From assembly GCA_015680905.1 (NCBI GenBank), contig CM027381.1:63725501-63789500 (forward strand): a DNA stretch of 64,000 nt, written 5' to 3'. Source of the stretch: Coptis chinensis (taxonomy: Eukaryota > Streptophyta > Magnoliopsida > Ranunculales > Ranunculaceae). The position numbers and the translations under genes were made by a program. Each line of letters opens with the position of its first letter. Position 1 is the stretch's first letter. The notes under the pieces are model-generated. The model was given only the letters and a program-made list of their open reading frames with translations. It made no database searches and was not told the DNA's origin. Of this stretch, positions 46,844 through 58,965 are shown one piece after another.

Positions 46844-48361
46844 GATAAAACAAAAATAGGATAGATATTAGTAAGGATGGGAAACCCAGTAGGGTTAACA
46901 GATAACCCTTCATCCTTGTTTTTCGGAGGGTTTTAAAACAAAAAAAGGGAGTTCACATGTAAAGTTTATTTTTACACAGAGAAGAAAAAAGAGAGTTTTT
47001 CTTCATAGAGGAGAAGAGAGGTTTATTGCTGGAGATTTACTGATAATTGATATCAGCGGATAACAGGAGCGTATCACGAGTGAGTAGTCTGAACATGTCC
47101 TTTTAAATTTTGCTGATCATATATGTTAGTGATTTTCTTATTTAATATATTGGGAAGTTGTGATAAAAATGTTGATTTGATAAAAAGGATTTAATTGCCA
47201 TTCATGTGAATTCAAGCCTCACTGTGGTAAGGCATAAATATGGTTCCTCACTTTGGGTAGTACTGAGTATGTTCTCTGTAGTCAATAGTGCCGACTTTTA
47301 GATAAAATTTTGAAGTACTGTAGTTATATTAAATTCTGACGAAAAAAATCTTATTTTCCTAATTGTTATGCTGTGATGTTGACGAGTATGTGTATTAGTA
47401 AATACCAAATCATTGTTTAATTTGACTCGCATAGATTTTATATTACTAGGGTTTGGTTTTATTGCTCATGCTGGTCTTTAGGATTTTGTTGGTGGTTGGA
47501 AGTGTTTTGTGGTAATGAGATGATCTATATGGGTTTTATGGGTTGCTGGGGAATGATTGGTAGTGGTTGAATTGTTGTTTGAGTGCTGTGAAGCTTTGAA
47601 AAGCCATTAATGGCGTCAATATTGCGATTTTGAAGGGTGAGGGAATTGAAATTTTATTGTATAGAAAGATGGGGTTTTGAGAGAGGAGTAAAACTGTAGT
47701 GGAGTAAGGTTGGGGGATTGTGGTGGTTGATTGGTGGTGGAGGCCCTGGTGAGGTGAGGAAGAAGATGACTAGCAAAATTCTTTTTGCTGTTGGGCATTG
47801 GCCGAAATTAGTTTATGTGGACTTGAGTGTTTTATTTTTCTATTTCACTTATGGGCTTAAGTTTAGATTGGGCTTGGGAAAGGCCAAAGGCTTTGGGGCC
47901 TTAGTCTTTTGGTTTTTGGTTAGATTGACTTTAGGACTGGTTCACTGCTGTTGACCTTTGGCAGGTTGACTTTGACTGTTGACTAGAGTTGACTTTGACT
48001 AGTTGACCAAGTTTGATTTTAACTCGGATTATGATTTGGTCTATTAGAATAGGTCTAGGGCTATTAGCGTGTTTGGCTTTAGGCTAAGACCTTTCTATAT
48101 ATACGTGTGTATGTGTATTAACTACTATGTGATATTTCAGTCTTTTATGATATACGACGCTATGACACTTAGACATCAATATAATTAATAATGCGTAAAC
48201 AATAATATATTAAACAAGATACTCCTCCGTTCTCTGAAAAAATATATGCAATAAAGTTTGATAATGCTTAAACAAATTTACCGCACCCTTTTAGAACTCT
48301 CCATGCCTCAAGTTTTGGAAATGAGATTTTATGACTTATGATGTCATATGTTAGGTGGGCG

Positions 48362-48688
48362 TTTATTGAATGTGCCATAAATGGCCCGTTAGCGTTATAA
48401 AGGAGTATTCATTGACTGTGCCATGAATGAACCGGGTATTCATTGAATGTGCCATGAATGACCAGATTGTTTGGATTGCCCTAGAGAGGAACTAAGGTAT
48501 TTGCCTTGCTGGTTAGTTGTATTCCTTGAGTGTACGGGAATGTAGAGAGGGGTATTCCTTGAATGTGGTGGGAATGACCCAGGGCATTCATTGAATGTGC
48601 CATGAATGGCCCGTTAGTGATATGATAGGTATTCCTTGAATGTGGCAGGAATGACCTAAGGTATTCATTGAATGTTCCATGAATGACC
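48362..48688 (+). repeat. array of eight 27-nt stem-loop units with covarying arms
   Basis: Each unit has the form arm-loop-arm: ATTCAT TGAATGTGCC ATGAAT (copies near 48437, 48584 and 48661; near 48406 with one loop change), ATTCCT TGAATGTGGY RGGAAT (near 48552 and 48629), ATTCCT TGAGTGTAC GGGAAT (48520) and TTTAT TGAATGTGCC ATAAA (48363). Units are followed by GACC or GGCC and are spaced 30-80 bp apart. The arms differ between copies but stay complementary, while the 10-nt loop is nearly constant. No known name. Confidence 0.85.
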
Positions 48689-49261
48689 TGAGTTTTATGC
48701 CCAAAGAGGCTGTGAAATATGTGTATGAAAGCCCAGAGATGGCTATGATATTATAGTAGTCGGTGAGAGAGAGGCACACAGGAATGTGTGATTTGGCAAA
48801 TGTGTGGAGTGCAAATCATGGAGTAGGTACTAAAGGGTGGGTGTATAAGAAAAGTAACTGATTAATTAATAAGATAAATTGATTTGATTGTACGAGTGTG
48901 CTTGGACTTATATTTGAATACTGATAGGATATCTACGTATGTTTATTTAGAATTTCTAACTTTCATTTGCAAGATGGTAGGACTTAATAATATTTTGTGT
49001 AGGGACGCGGTCCTACCCTTATACAGAAGTGGATATCGGTAAGATTTAATTCCATTACTTAGTTATTAAAATGAGTTATTATAATGAGTTAATTGAATAG
49101 AAGTCTTGCTTGGGAAAAAAATATGCCGGTTGAAATGACGGAACTACCTGTCTTCCAAGCTGAGAATAGGAAACATATAAAGTGTATTAGTTCCAAGATA
49201 TGGGTACATATAAAGTGTTTGTTGGATAATTAAAGTCTAGAAATGATTTTATATTGTTAGT

Positions 49262-50736
49262 TGATAAGAGCCCAAAAATATAGTTTTAACCCTGTAACAG
49301 TCCTACTATTAGACCAATTATGTGAGTAATAATTAAGAGTTAACACTGATTACGTGTTTTTATGCATTTCAGGCTTCAAAGTCCATTATGTGCAGAAATG
49401 TGCCACTTTAGCGAGATAAAGGAGCAAAGGTCGGTTACTAAGGAGTTCCGTGATTAAAGGCCAAGATTCAAGAAGACAAAGCCTTTCTAAAGCCCGGTCA
49501 AAAGCTGAAAAGTCGATGGGGCAGAAACAACACACAAGTCAGCAGAACTTCCGAAGGCCGTATCATTGGACTCAAACCTTGGAATGGGGCCTACCTTATG
49601 TCAAAACGACCGGCTCGAAAGGGATTTCCAATGGCCTAAGCCTTGATCCAATCAGATGAGCAGAAGTGGACAAAAAGTCTGTTGAAGCTAACTGCAGCTG
49701 AAGAGGCCTTTTTAGACTGAAAGAATTGGGTTTTGGGCCTGATTCTCTGGCCCAAAACATGGCTCCAAGCCCATGCACAAGTTTTGGATCTAAAACTATA
49801 AAAACCAAAGCTTAACTCTTTGTTAATGGTAGCTAATTAGACCTAAAAACTATATATAATTCTAGATCTAGTTTTTAGTAGATTAATTAAGTTTAAGTTC
49901 TATTTTCAATTCTTGTTTTAGATTAAGTCCTTGAATCATTGTTCTTGATGGATTAAATAAATAAAATAGTTATTTTGTCAATTTCAATTTTTGTCATTTC
50001 AATTTATAGATCTAGTTTTAATTCTTGTTGATTATCATTTCGTAGTTTAAGTAGATTGAAACATTGTTAGTTAAATTAGTTAAGTTAGAATTTTAATCTG
50101 ATGTGTAGTTATAATTCAGTGGGAAATGATGGGTTGATGACTCAAGGCTAAAACCTCCATTAGAGGGGTTGATGAAGCTTTGATGAAAACTTAGTGGTAT
50201 AGTGTAGAAGCGTTGTAGAATCTATTCCACTCTAGAAGGTCGTGATTCGCCATGAGAATGGGTGGACGACCTCACATGCTAGTTAGTATTCGGTAGAAAT
50301 GCCATGAACACTAGGGATTAGAACTCGAAATTCTTGCCGTAAGAATGTAAGAATCGAGATACAAGAATCTATGCTAGGTTATTAAGTTGGATTCGAGGTG
50401 GATTCAATTCCCCTCTAATCCTTTATCTAGATTCAAAAACAATCATATTTCCATAGCATTCGTAGTTTAAATTCAACATAATCAATTTTATATTGTATCG
50501 TTGTATAACACCCTTCGTAAAGCTCTCAATAGACTTAAGAACGATTAATTAGACTAGAAAACATTCCATGCTAGAGAACTAGGAGTGGAACGAATTTGTT
50601 ACTCCACTCTATTTCGATAGAATTGAGAGTAGAAACTTTGATAAAGTATAAGGCACTTAAGATAGTTTAGTTTACTTACGTTTTGAGTTTCATCGTTCAT
50701 TTCGTAGGTAAACTTTTATCATTTTACCTTTTATCA
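49262..50736 (+). repeat. 5' LTR of Athila B
   Basis: TGATAAGAGCCCAAAA ... ACCTTTTATCA, 1,475 bp, matching the visible part of the 3' LTR at 62690 and, in reverse, the LTRs of element A. It holds a TATA box (49796). Several short ORFs inside it are chance frames. Confidence 0.94.
49796..49803 (+). promoter_or_regulatory. TATA box of the Athila B 5' LTR
   Basis: ACTATAAAAACCAAAGCTTA in the middle of the LTR. The same element appears in the 3' LTR (AGTATAAAAACC, about 63222) and in element A, so it is the conserved promoter core that starts genomic RNA. Confidence 0.7.
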
Positions 50737-50738
50737 AA

Positions 50739-50772
50739 TGGCGCCGCTGCCGGGGATCGAACCCGGGTCGCC
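50739..50772 (+). other. primer-binding site, long match to tRNA-Asp
   Basis: TGGCGCCGCTGCCGGGGATC followed by GAACCCGGGTCGCC starts 2 nt after the LTR. From memory of plant tRNA-Asp(GTC), the complement of its 3' part is matched over about 34 nt with two differences, including the whole T-arm, well beyond the usual 18 nt. Confidence 0.85.
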
Positions 50773-51413
50773 GCTGCCATCTTAGTTTCACTTTAGCATT
50801 GTTTTCGTAGTATAATTAGTCATTTTTAAGTCCCATTAAACCCACCCACCCTTGTTTGATTCATACTGTGGTTGTCCGTTTCAGCGTTGAAACGTTTTGC
50901 AAAAATTACACCGAGCCGCGACAGCCTCTAACCGAACCGCACTGCCCCAAATGCTGGAACCTTGGGCGACCCACCCCATCTTGAGCGACCATACTAAAAT
51001 GCTGTAACTTGGAGTTACACGGATGCGATCGAGCAGCCCTACTAAGCGAAGCGACCCACTAAGCTAAATTTTCCGATTTCTACAGTTTTGTTTGAACTTC
51101 GATTTTTAAGTTTTTCAGTGTTCTAACTTGTTATTTACACGAACACGATAAACAAGACGCTATTCATAAAGCGAAGCAAGGACGCTATCAGGTATTCCTT
51201 TCTTCCATACCTCGCATCTCCAGTTAGAGGTTTATACTAAAATATCAAGATTGTTTGGAGTGTTGTCGTGTTTATACTTAGACTTGTATGAGATTAAGGT
51301 CTGGTCAGAGAAAAACACCGAACGTAATTAACCATCAATGTTAACAAACAAATCTATCGAGTATACCAATCACTACACCTCTAGCTACTATTCCACCAAC
51401 CACACCTGATATA
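50773..51413 (+). other. 5' leader of Athila B
   Basis: Untranslated region between PBS and gag without an ORF of note. It holds the repeated GCCGCTGCC just after the PBS and a pyrimidine-rich end before the gag start. Confidence 0.6.
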
Positions 51414-52790
51414 ATGGCTGAAGAAAGAGAGACTCCTCTCTCCGACTTTTACAAAGCCTTGAGCGATAGCCCTAAATCTTGCATCGTTCTAGCAGACCCA
51501 GTGGGGGATTTTCGAATTCCCCCAAACATATTTAATTTGTTACCCGTTTTCCATGGTTTAGACCATAAAAAACCTTGTCAACACATGCGTAGGATTGAAC
51601 AAGTCCTTACAACATTCCATCATCCTACGGTTGGTACGGAACAAATTAAACTGAGGGTATTTCCCTTCACCTTAGCCCGATAAGGCGTCGTCTTGGTTAA
51701 CTGCCCAAGCGCCTAACTCTATGGACTCGTGGGCTAAACTTGTTCAGCTGTTTATGGAACATTTTTACCCACCCCTAAAGACGGATGAGATGCTTTCCAA
51801 GATTCATTTTCTCCGAAAAAATCCTCATGAATCATTTTCTGAGGCTTGGAATCGTTTCACCGATGTGCTTATAGAGTGTCCACACCATAACCTAGCAAAA
51901 GACACGTTAGTTCGTGCCTTTTTCAAAGGACTTCAACATCACCATAAAGAAGTCCTTGACATAATGAATGGGGGTAGTTTCCTAAGTAAAGGAGCCTCGG
52001 AGGCTTACAAATTTTTAGAAGAGCAAACTAAACGCAATAACAATTGGGGGGGTAGTGATGATATCCCCCGCTCTGCTAGTTCTTCTTCAACAGTTAAGGC
52101 CGCCGGTATGTTTGAGATGAAATCCGATCCAGAACTTAAAAATTTAATCGAATCTCTAACTAAAAAGGTTGAGGCTATTTCTGTTCAACAAAAGCCTATC
52201 CCCGTCATGAATGCCAACTCCAACCCATGTAATTTCTGTTTGAGTCCTGAGCACCCTGACTCCTATTGTCCTCTCGCCTATGAACAACAACAATTAGAGC
52301 AAGATAATGTTTGCTCCATTAATAGCTATCATATTCCTAATGCCCCATGGAGACAACATTCTAACTTTAGTTTGCGAAACAATCAACAAGTTACACCTCC
52401 AGGGTTTAATAACCAAAATGTTAGGCAAGAAAACAACTATAACCAAGCTCCACCTAGGCAAGGACAGGGACAAAGTCAGGGAAATTATAATAATTATAAC
52501 AACCAAGAGCAACCATGACAAGGTCTAGCACAAGGTCAGGGTAATTATAATAGTTATAATACCAATAGAGGTATCGTTCCGGTTAACAATAGTAACTATC
52601 ACAACCCACCCATAAATAATCAACGTGAGATAGTTCGGTCGCACCACACCGTGACTACTACTACACCATCACAACCGGATCGTATAGACGCCTTTATATA
52701 GGTTACCCAACAACTTTTCCAATCAATGACTCAATCAAACCAACAGATCTTACAATCTATAAATCAGGGCATACAACAATTAGCCCAAGA
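51414..52790 (+). pseudogene. gag of Athila B
   Basis: Start ATG 51414, preceded by CACCTGATATA as in element A. The retrotransposon-gag domain covers about residues 60-200 (FPFTLA, DSWAKLVQLFMEHFYPPLKT, NPHESFSEAWNRFTDVLIEC). A CCHC zinc knuckle (CNFCLSPEHPDSYC, C-x2-C-x4-H-x4-C) lies at about 52228-52269 and a Gln/Asn/Tyr-rich low-complexity region follows. Breaks: one extra base near 51677 shifts the frame (element A lacks it), TGA at 52516-52518 and a TAG near 52699. The TAG stands where element A has a Gln codon, so a C-to-T change explains it. Gag would form cytoplasmic virus-like particles that package the RNA. Confidence 0.9.
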
Positions 52791-54318
52791 GAAAACCCAA
52801 CCAAAAGGCATGTTTCCAGGACAAGCGATAACAAACCCTAAAACAGCAAACACAGCCTTTGAGGTAAACGGTAATACTAGTACGGAAACTAAAATTGTAG
52901 GTGACCTAAATGCCATCACCACTCTCCGTTTTGGAAGAGTGGTTGATAACAAAGTAATTATGCCTATAGATAGCCCATCAGTACTCCCTACACCGGATAT
53001 CGAACTAGATACCGAAATAGAAACTAAAGAGCCTACCACTGTAGAGGTACCAGTTCAACAACAAACTAAGAAACAGAATGCCAGGGTTACACATCAAGTC
53101 GAGCCATACGCTAAATATAGAGCGAAACCACTGTTCCCTCAGAAATTAGCCATGCTAACCAGGGATACAAACTTTGAGGAGATTAGGAACGTTTTCAAAA
53201 ATCTAACGATAAACCTTTCTTTTCTCGAAGCTATTAAAAAGCTACCTAATCACGCTAAGTTTCTTAAGGAGTTGTGCACTACTAGGCATAAGAACAACAT
53301 ACCTAAAGACGCCTTTCTAACTGAACAGTTCCCAACTTTATCCAAAAATAATGGAATTGTTAAGTACAAGGACCCTAGTAGTCCAACAATAAAATGCACC
53401 TTAGGAGATTCCCACATGACGACAGCTTTATTAGACCTGGGGGCGAGTGTTAACTTACTCCCGTATTATTTATATAAACAAATAGGTCTATAGGAAATGC
53501 AACCTACAAAAATAACGTTGCAATTAGCGGACAGGTCAATTAAGTATCCTAAGGGTGTCGTGGAAAATGTGCTTGTTAAGGTTCAGGATTTCTACTATCC
53601 TGTGGATTTTGTTATACTCGATACAGAAGTTGCTAACGACTCTATACCGATCATCTTGGGGCGTCCCTTCTTGGCAACTGCCAACGCACTTATAAATTGT
53701 CGCGATGGTAAGATGTCCTTATCTTTTGGCCATCTTACTGTTGAGGTAAATGTTTTTAAAATGATGAAACAGTTACTAGATTCGTCTATGGATGGGGAGG
53801 TTAGCATGATCGAGAGCTTAGCTCAAGATTATTTTAACTACACGTTTCCCGAAAACAATATGTACAAATTCCTTTCTTTTGGAACTTCAGATTTTGTAAA
53901 TGACTCCTACTTAGAGGAAGTCAACACCATCCTTGAGTCCACACCAATTGTAGACCCATCAGTTGCTCCATATATTGAGTATGAAGACTTGCTACCTAAG
54001 CAAGTATTCATTATGCAAAATGAGGACCCCGACGAAACATCTATTGATTTTCCTTCCACCCCAGTGCTTAAACCTCTTCCCCCGGAGTTAAAATATATTC
54101 AACTTGATCCGGATGGTAGTCATCCGGTAATTATATCTTCTCTATTATCTAAGAATGAAAAGACACGTTTAATTCGGGTGATTTGGGAACATCGGTCTGC
54201 GATTGGTTGGTCCCTAGCCGACATTAAGGGAATTAACCCTAATGTTTGCACTCATCGTATCCATTTGGAGGATAACGAAGACTTCTCGAACCTCGGTAAG
54301 CTTGAACCACTGCCATGA
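52791..54318 (+). pseudogene. protease region of Athila B gag-pol
   Basis: Frame in line with gag. It contains the segment LTRDTNFEEIRNVFKNLTIN and FLEAIKKLPNHAKFLKELCT conserved in Athila, then the aspartic protease active site, DLGASVNLLP (about 53431-53460), and the closing motif PIILGRPFLATANA (about 53650). A TAG at 53491-53493, just after the active site, interrupts the frame; it is open again from 53497 to 54318. The protease would mature the gag-pol polyprotein. Confidence 0.88.
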
Positions 54319-55625
54319 AAGAGGTGGTTAGGGAAAAAGTCTTACGTTTACTTTCGATCGCGGGTATCATATACCCAATCTCGATAGCGAATGGGTAAGC
54401 CCCATTCATGTAGTTCCTAAGAAATCGGGAGTTACCATGGTACGTAACGGGAAGGGTGACTATGTTGTCACACAAGGTCCTATGAAATAGAGGATCTGTA
54501 TTGATTCTGACGTTTAAATGCTATGACACGAAAGGATCAATTTCCTTTACCTTTTATAGATCAAATGCTTTCGAGCGCCTAGCTGGTCATGCTTTTTATT
54601 GTTTTCTGGATGGCTACTCAGGCTATTTTCATATTATTACTGATATTGATGACCAAGAAAAGACTACCTTCACATGTCCCTTTGGAACGTATGCCTATAA
54701 ACGAATGCCTTTTGCCCTTTGTAATGCTCCCGGTACCTTCCAGTGTGTATGCTTCATATATTTAGTGACATGGCGGGCTTTATGGAAGTTTTCATGGATG
54801 ATTTTTCTATCTATGGAGACTCCTTCACGCATTTGTTTGTCTAACCCGTCTAAGGTTTTGACACGGTGTGAAGAAAAGAGCCTCGTTTTAAAGCTGGGAA
54901 AAGTGTCATTTCATGGTGAAAAGGGCATAGTACTAGGTCACATTGTATCTAGTGATGGCATCGAAGTAGATAAGGCCAAACTAGATAAGATAGTGACTCT
55001 ACCTAAACCACGGATTTCTCGTGATATTAGAGCCTTTCTAGGCCATGCGGGTTTTATAGGCGGTTTATTAAAGACTTCTCAAAAATAGCTAGGCCTTTAA
55101 CTAATATGCTTTTGAAGGATGCAATCTTTGATTTTAATTTTAACTGTAAGCAGGCTTTTGAAACTTTAAAAGCCGCCCTAACCTCTGCACCAATTATACA
55201 GCCTCCCGATTGGTCTAAACCTTTCGAACTCATGTGTGATGCTAGTGACTATGCAGTTGGTGCAGTCTTGGGACAAAAACTAGATAATAAGTCCACTGTT
55301 ATTTATTATGCTAGTAAAACCTTAAACGATGCTCAACGGAATTATTCAACTATCGGAAAAGAATTCTTAGCTGTCATTTATGCTTTAGATAAGTTTCGTC
55401 CTTATTTGGTTGGTTCTAAAACTTTAGTTTACACGACCATCGCGCCCGCTTAAGTACCTTCTTGCAAAGAAGGATGCTAAGCAGAGATTAATCCGATGGA
55501 TCCTTCTCCAGCAAGAGTTCACATTAGAAATAAAGGACAAAAGAGAGGTCGAAAACGTAGTTGCCGACCACTTATCTAGACTCACAAACGACGATAATAG
55601 TGATTCTGAGTCCATACCCGACTCT
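54319..55625 (+). pseudogene. reverse transcriptase and RNase H of Athila B
   Basis: RT motifs occur in several frames: SPIHVVPKKSGVTMVRNGKG (54400), LAGHAFYCFLDGYSGYFHI, TTFTCPFGTYAYKRMPFALC, NAPGTFQ (54570-54740), the catalytic FMDDF (54791-54805, in a different frame from its neighbours) and VLGHIVSSDGIEVDKAKLDK (54935). RNase H: LMCDASDYAVGAVLGQ (55225) and YYASKTLNDAQRNYSTIGKE, then after a frame change LLAKKDAKQRLIRWILLQQE. At least four frame breaks. It would copy the RNA to DNA in the particle. Confidence 0.9.
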
Positions 55626-55659
55626 TTTCCTTATAAGCATCTATATGTTATTTTTTCAG

Positions 55660-57049
55660 CACCATGGTATGCTGACATTATAAATTATTTAGTGGCTGAT
55701 GTTATGCCTTATAATTGGTCAAGAAATGAACGTAAGAAGTTCTTGTACAGAGTTAAGTTATACTACTGGGATGAGCCATACCTTTTTAAGTATTGTCGGG
55801 ATCAGATTATTAAATCGTTGTATTCCCGGTGGGAATATAATGAAGTTCTATCGTTCGCCATGACAAAGAGTGTGGTGGCCATTTTAGTGGGATGAAAACA
55901 GCCGCTAAAGTTCTTCAATGTGGATTTTATTGGCCTACCCTTTTTAAGGATGCCCAAGTGCATTGCAAGACGTGTATTCGTTGCCAACAACTTGGGCGAA
56001 TCACGAAGCGTAATATGATGCCATTAAATCCAATCTTGATAGTAGAAATTTTTGACGTTTGGGGCATTGATTTCATGGGTCCCTTCCATGTTTCCCACAG
56101 TTTCATTTATATTCTAGTTGTCGTGGACTATGTGTCTAAATGGATAGAGGCCCTAGCTTGCCGTAGTAATGACCATAAGACCGTTGTATTTTTTATTAAA
56201 GAATATATTTTCTGTCGGTTTGGCATTCCTAAAGCCATCATTAGTGATGGTGGAACACATTTTTGCAACAGAGTTGTTGCATCCCTAGTGAAAAAGTATA
56301 TAGTTACACACAAAGTAGCAACTCCGTATCATCCACAAACTAGCGGACAAGTAAAAGTTTCTAATAGGGAAATCAAAAAGATTTTAGAAATAACTGTAAA
56401 CCCTGATAGGAAAGACTGGTCGAAGCGTCTATCGGATGCCTTATGGGCGTATATAACTACTTTCAAAACTCCTATAGGTATGTCTCCCTTTAGACTTGTA
56501 TTTGGGAAACCATGTCATTTGCCCGTTGAATTAGAGCACCGTGCTCTGTAGGCTATAAAAAGCCTTAACTTCAATATTGATGAGGCAGGTGTCAAACGCA
56601 AGTTGCAATTGAATGAGCTTGAAGAAATCCGTAGCGATTCTTACGATCTCGCGAAGGATTATAAAGCTAACATGAAACGTGTTCATGATAAGCAAATCTT
56701 GCGCAAAGAGTTTGTGGTCGGTCAAAAGGTCTTGCTTTACAACTCCCGTCTACATATTTTACCAGGGAAACTAAAAACCCATTGGTCTGGTCCTTTTCTG
56801 GTTATTGAGGTCACCCCTTACGGGGCAATCACCTTGGTAAATCCCAATGACAACAGTACCTTTCAAGTTAATGGTCAACAGTTAAAACATTTTCACGAAC
56901 TTCGTCCCGATGTAGAGGAAGTCCTTTTCAGGGACCACCTGTCTATGAGGATTGACCTTTGTCATTTGGTGTACTTCCTTTCACTTCCATATAGTGGTAA
57001 GTGCACCATTCAGGTAACCAGGCCCTCCCTATGGAGTGTGTGGCTGTAA
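55660..57049 (+). pseudogene. integrase of Athila B, catalytic Glu lost
   Basis: The N-terminal zinc domain is split by a frame change at about 55860-55900 (HH part upstream, CKTCIRC downstream). The core is long and mostly open (55892-56551): first Asp in WGIDFMGPF, second Asp in [10 protein letters not shown]. The residue 36 positions later, which is Glu in the family (NGQ.E.SNRE context), is Lys here ([10 protein letters not shown]), so the DDE triad is broken by what looks like a single G-to-A change. A TAG at 56549-56551 precedes the C-terminal domain (56603-57049; LLYNSRLHILPGKLKTHWSG). The GPY/F-like part is present as WSGPFLV. Confidence 0.9.
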
Positions 57050-58003
57050 GTACCGGATCCTAAGTCCACAGTTAACATAATTCACGTTTTCCACTTTTGC
57101 ATGTTTTCGGTTTTGAGTCATGTTCCTCTATGGGGTGAATTATGTATTTATTGTTTTTCATTTTTCTTATAATAAACTAATAAAAAAATAAAAAATTCTA
57201 AATCGTAGAAATAGCAATCCAACAAGTCTTGGGAATCTGACTTTAAACGACCCACGTTAGAACAAATTTTGTGTTTAAAAATTTTTTTGGGGGTGGGCAG
57301 TCGGTCTTTCCATCCGGATTGCTCGAACTTTTCATTTGTGTTGCTTAGGCCCATTACTTGTAGTTCAATTAGGTTGACGTTATCTAAAACTTAGATTTCC
57401 TTCATTCGCATAACTTACGTCACACACGTACTTCGAGGCATTTTTCTACCTTCTTATATGTCACCCGTGGTTGGAATTGAGTGTTTTATGGATCATTAGA
57501 TTGAAAATTCTCTACTGATCATTTCTATAACTCATTCGCCAAAATCGGACCAGTAACGAAGCGGCAAATTGAATTTGAAATTGCGCGAAAAATCGGAAAA
57601 CTCGGAATTCAAATTGGGCTTGGGCCCAAACTGCACACACGTCTGTGCGTCTCCTTCCTTCCCAAAAACGCACAGTTCTTTCCTTTTCCAATCCCGCCGG
57701 TTACCAAAGTTTAAAACAAACCTTGAACACCAAAATAAAAAAAAAAAAAAGAGAGAGAAGAAAACCTAACTACACCCACGCCTAGCATTTAAATCAAATT
57801 GAAATCTTCTCCAAACCATTACTACCACCAAACCTAACAATTTTAAAACTCCGAAAACAGCCACCAATCAAGTTTTCAAACTACCACCGTACCCACCATC
57901 GCCACCACCGTGTCTGTGGTTGTTTTACATCAAACTCGCCTCCCCCACCGTCTACAAACCATTACTTGTCTCAGAAACTTCTATGGCGCTATGACGAAGA
58001 ATT
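57050..58003 (+). promoter_or_regulatory. spacer after integrase with PPT-like motif and AC-rich leader
   Basis: No ORF. It begins at CTGTAAGTACCGGATCCTAA, a possible splice donor conserved in element A. A PPT-like TTTTTTTGGGGGTGGG lies at 57283-57298. From about 57700 the sequence becomes rich in A and C with few G (CCACCACCG..., AACCATTACTACC), the look of an unstructured 5' leader, up to the next ORF. Confidence 0.55.
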
Positions 58004-58965
58004 TTGCCGGAGCACGCGTTTGCTGCCGACAGCTTCGCGCCATTTTACGATGCGGAGATGATTAGGAGGGATTGGAACGGACTGTGGTACCCGCCTGAGG
58101 AGTTCTATCACTATGATTTGGTAGAACAGTTTTATAAGAAGCGAGAATTGGAGGGGGATAGGATTTTCATAAAGGTAGCAGGAACGAGGAGGAAATAACG
58201 AGGCAGGTTGTTGGTCAACTGTTAGGAATTACGGCTTTGAAAGCAACCTAGTAATGACAATTTAGGAATCCCGATTATCTTTGGAGTTCCCGCTTTGATG
58301 AAAGATACCGCGTGGAGGGTGAATACAATCCGACATCTCATTCGTCCCCGATCAACCACGAGAACCAATCAACCGGCCAGGCTCGGTGGATTGGTAGGAA
58401 CATCCTCGGGAAAGACAAAGTCAGCGATATCGGTCTGCAATGTCTGCACGTTCTCTGGATTTTGCAAACAAATAAGTATAATTTCTGCATCCTCGATTTA
58501 ATGTTTAATGTGATTAGAGGAGTGGGAAAGAGCTTGGCGCCTCTTCTCGTATTGATCACTAAGATCATGCTCTCCTTTAGAGCTGTCGCAAAATCTACTC
58601 CTATTAAGATCAAATTGCATTCTAATGCAAGTATCTATACGGATTGCATCTAAGAGACTTGGCCGTTTTCTGAAGGAAAGATGGTTGAGTCGGAGGATGA
58701 AAGGGAGGATATGACATGTCTGGATGACGATGCATTAGATAGTTGTAGTTCTAATTTAGAACGCATACAAGTGTTGCAAACTGCCTTGCGTTGCGTTTAT
58801 GGTATTTGTGAAAATATCCGAGATAGACAGATTGTAGTTCGAAATAAGCAAACGAACCTTCAGACGATACTTGAAATGCTCGAAAGGGGTCAGGACAATA
58901 TCTTGTCTAACTTGGAGACTATCCACCAGTATCACCAAGCCCGGTTATCGATTACTTTCGGGTGA
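58004..58965 (+). pseudogene. Athila ORF in the env position (first), plant-transposon-protein type
   Basis: The start region has ATG at about 57991 with an extra base shifting into the frame 58004-58198, which reads FAPFYDAEMIRRDWNGLWYP, YDLVEQFYKK and IFIKVAGTRRK. This resembles the 'putative plant transposon protein' domain of Athila/Tat ORFs (..VREFYANL...V.VRG..). The C-terminal part (58681-58965) is acidic at first and then coiled-coil-like (LERIQVLQTALRCVYGICEN ... LQTILEMLERGQDNILSNLE). The middle (58300-58650) is open only in shifted frames. No signal peptide or convincing membrane segment is seen, so calling it an envelope protein is not supported. Its function is unknown. Confidence 0.6.

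Larger units (their letters stand above)
46794..49261 (+). mobile_element. probable LTR or LTR-derived sequence of another Ty3 element
   Basis: It begins with TATAACACCCCG, very like the TGTAACACCCCG start of many plant Ty3 LTRs, and contains a (TAA)n stretch (46823-46843), a purine-rich leader (AGAGAAGAAAAAAGAGAG, 46979) and GAGTGAGTAGTCTGAACATG (47078). It also has the hairpin array at 48362-48688 and GGGACGCGGTCCTACCC (49003). There is no convincing ORF over 2.4 kb. Its right side is cut by Athila B at 49262, so its end and target duplication cannot be seen here. It could also be unrelated repeat DNA. Confidence 0.35.

Noticed and set aside
47616-47954. two frames of 60-78 codons on opposite strands
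   Set aside because: Low-complexity or hydrophobic chance frames in LTR-like sequence, no family recognised.
48362-48688. CRISPR-like array
   Set aside because: Units are palindromic but spacing is irregular, repeats vary, and this is plant nuclear DNA.
50739-50772. tRNA-Asp-like sequence as a tRNA gene
   Set aside because: Only the complement of the 3' part is present, right after an LTR; it is the primer-binding site.
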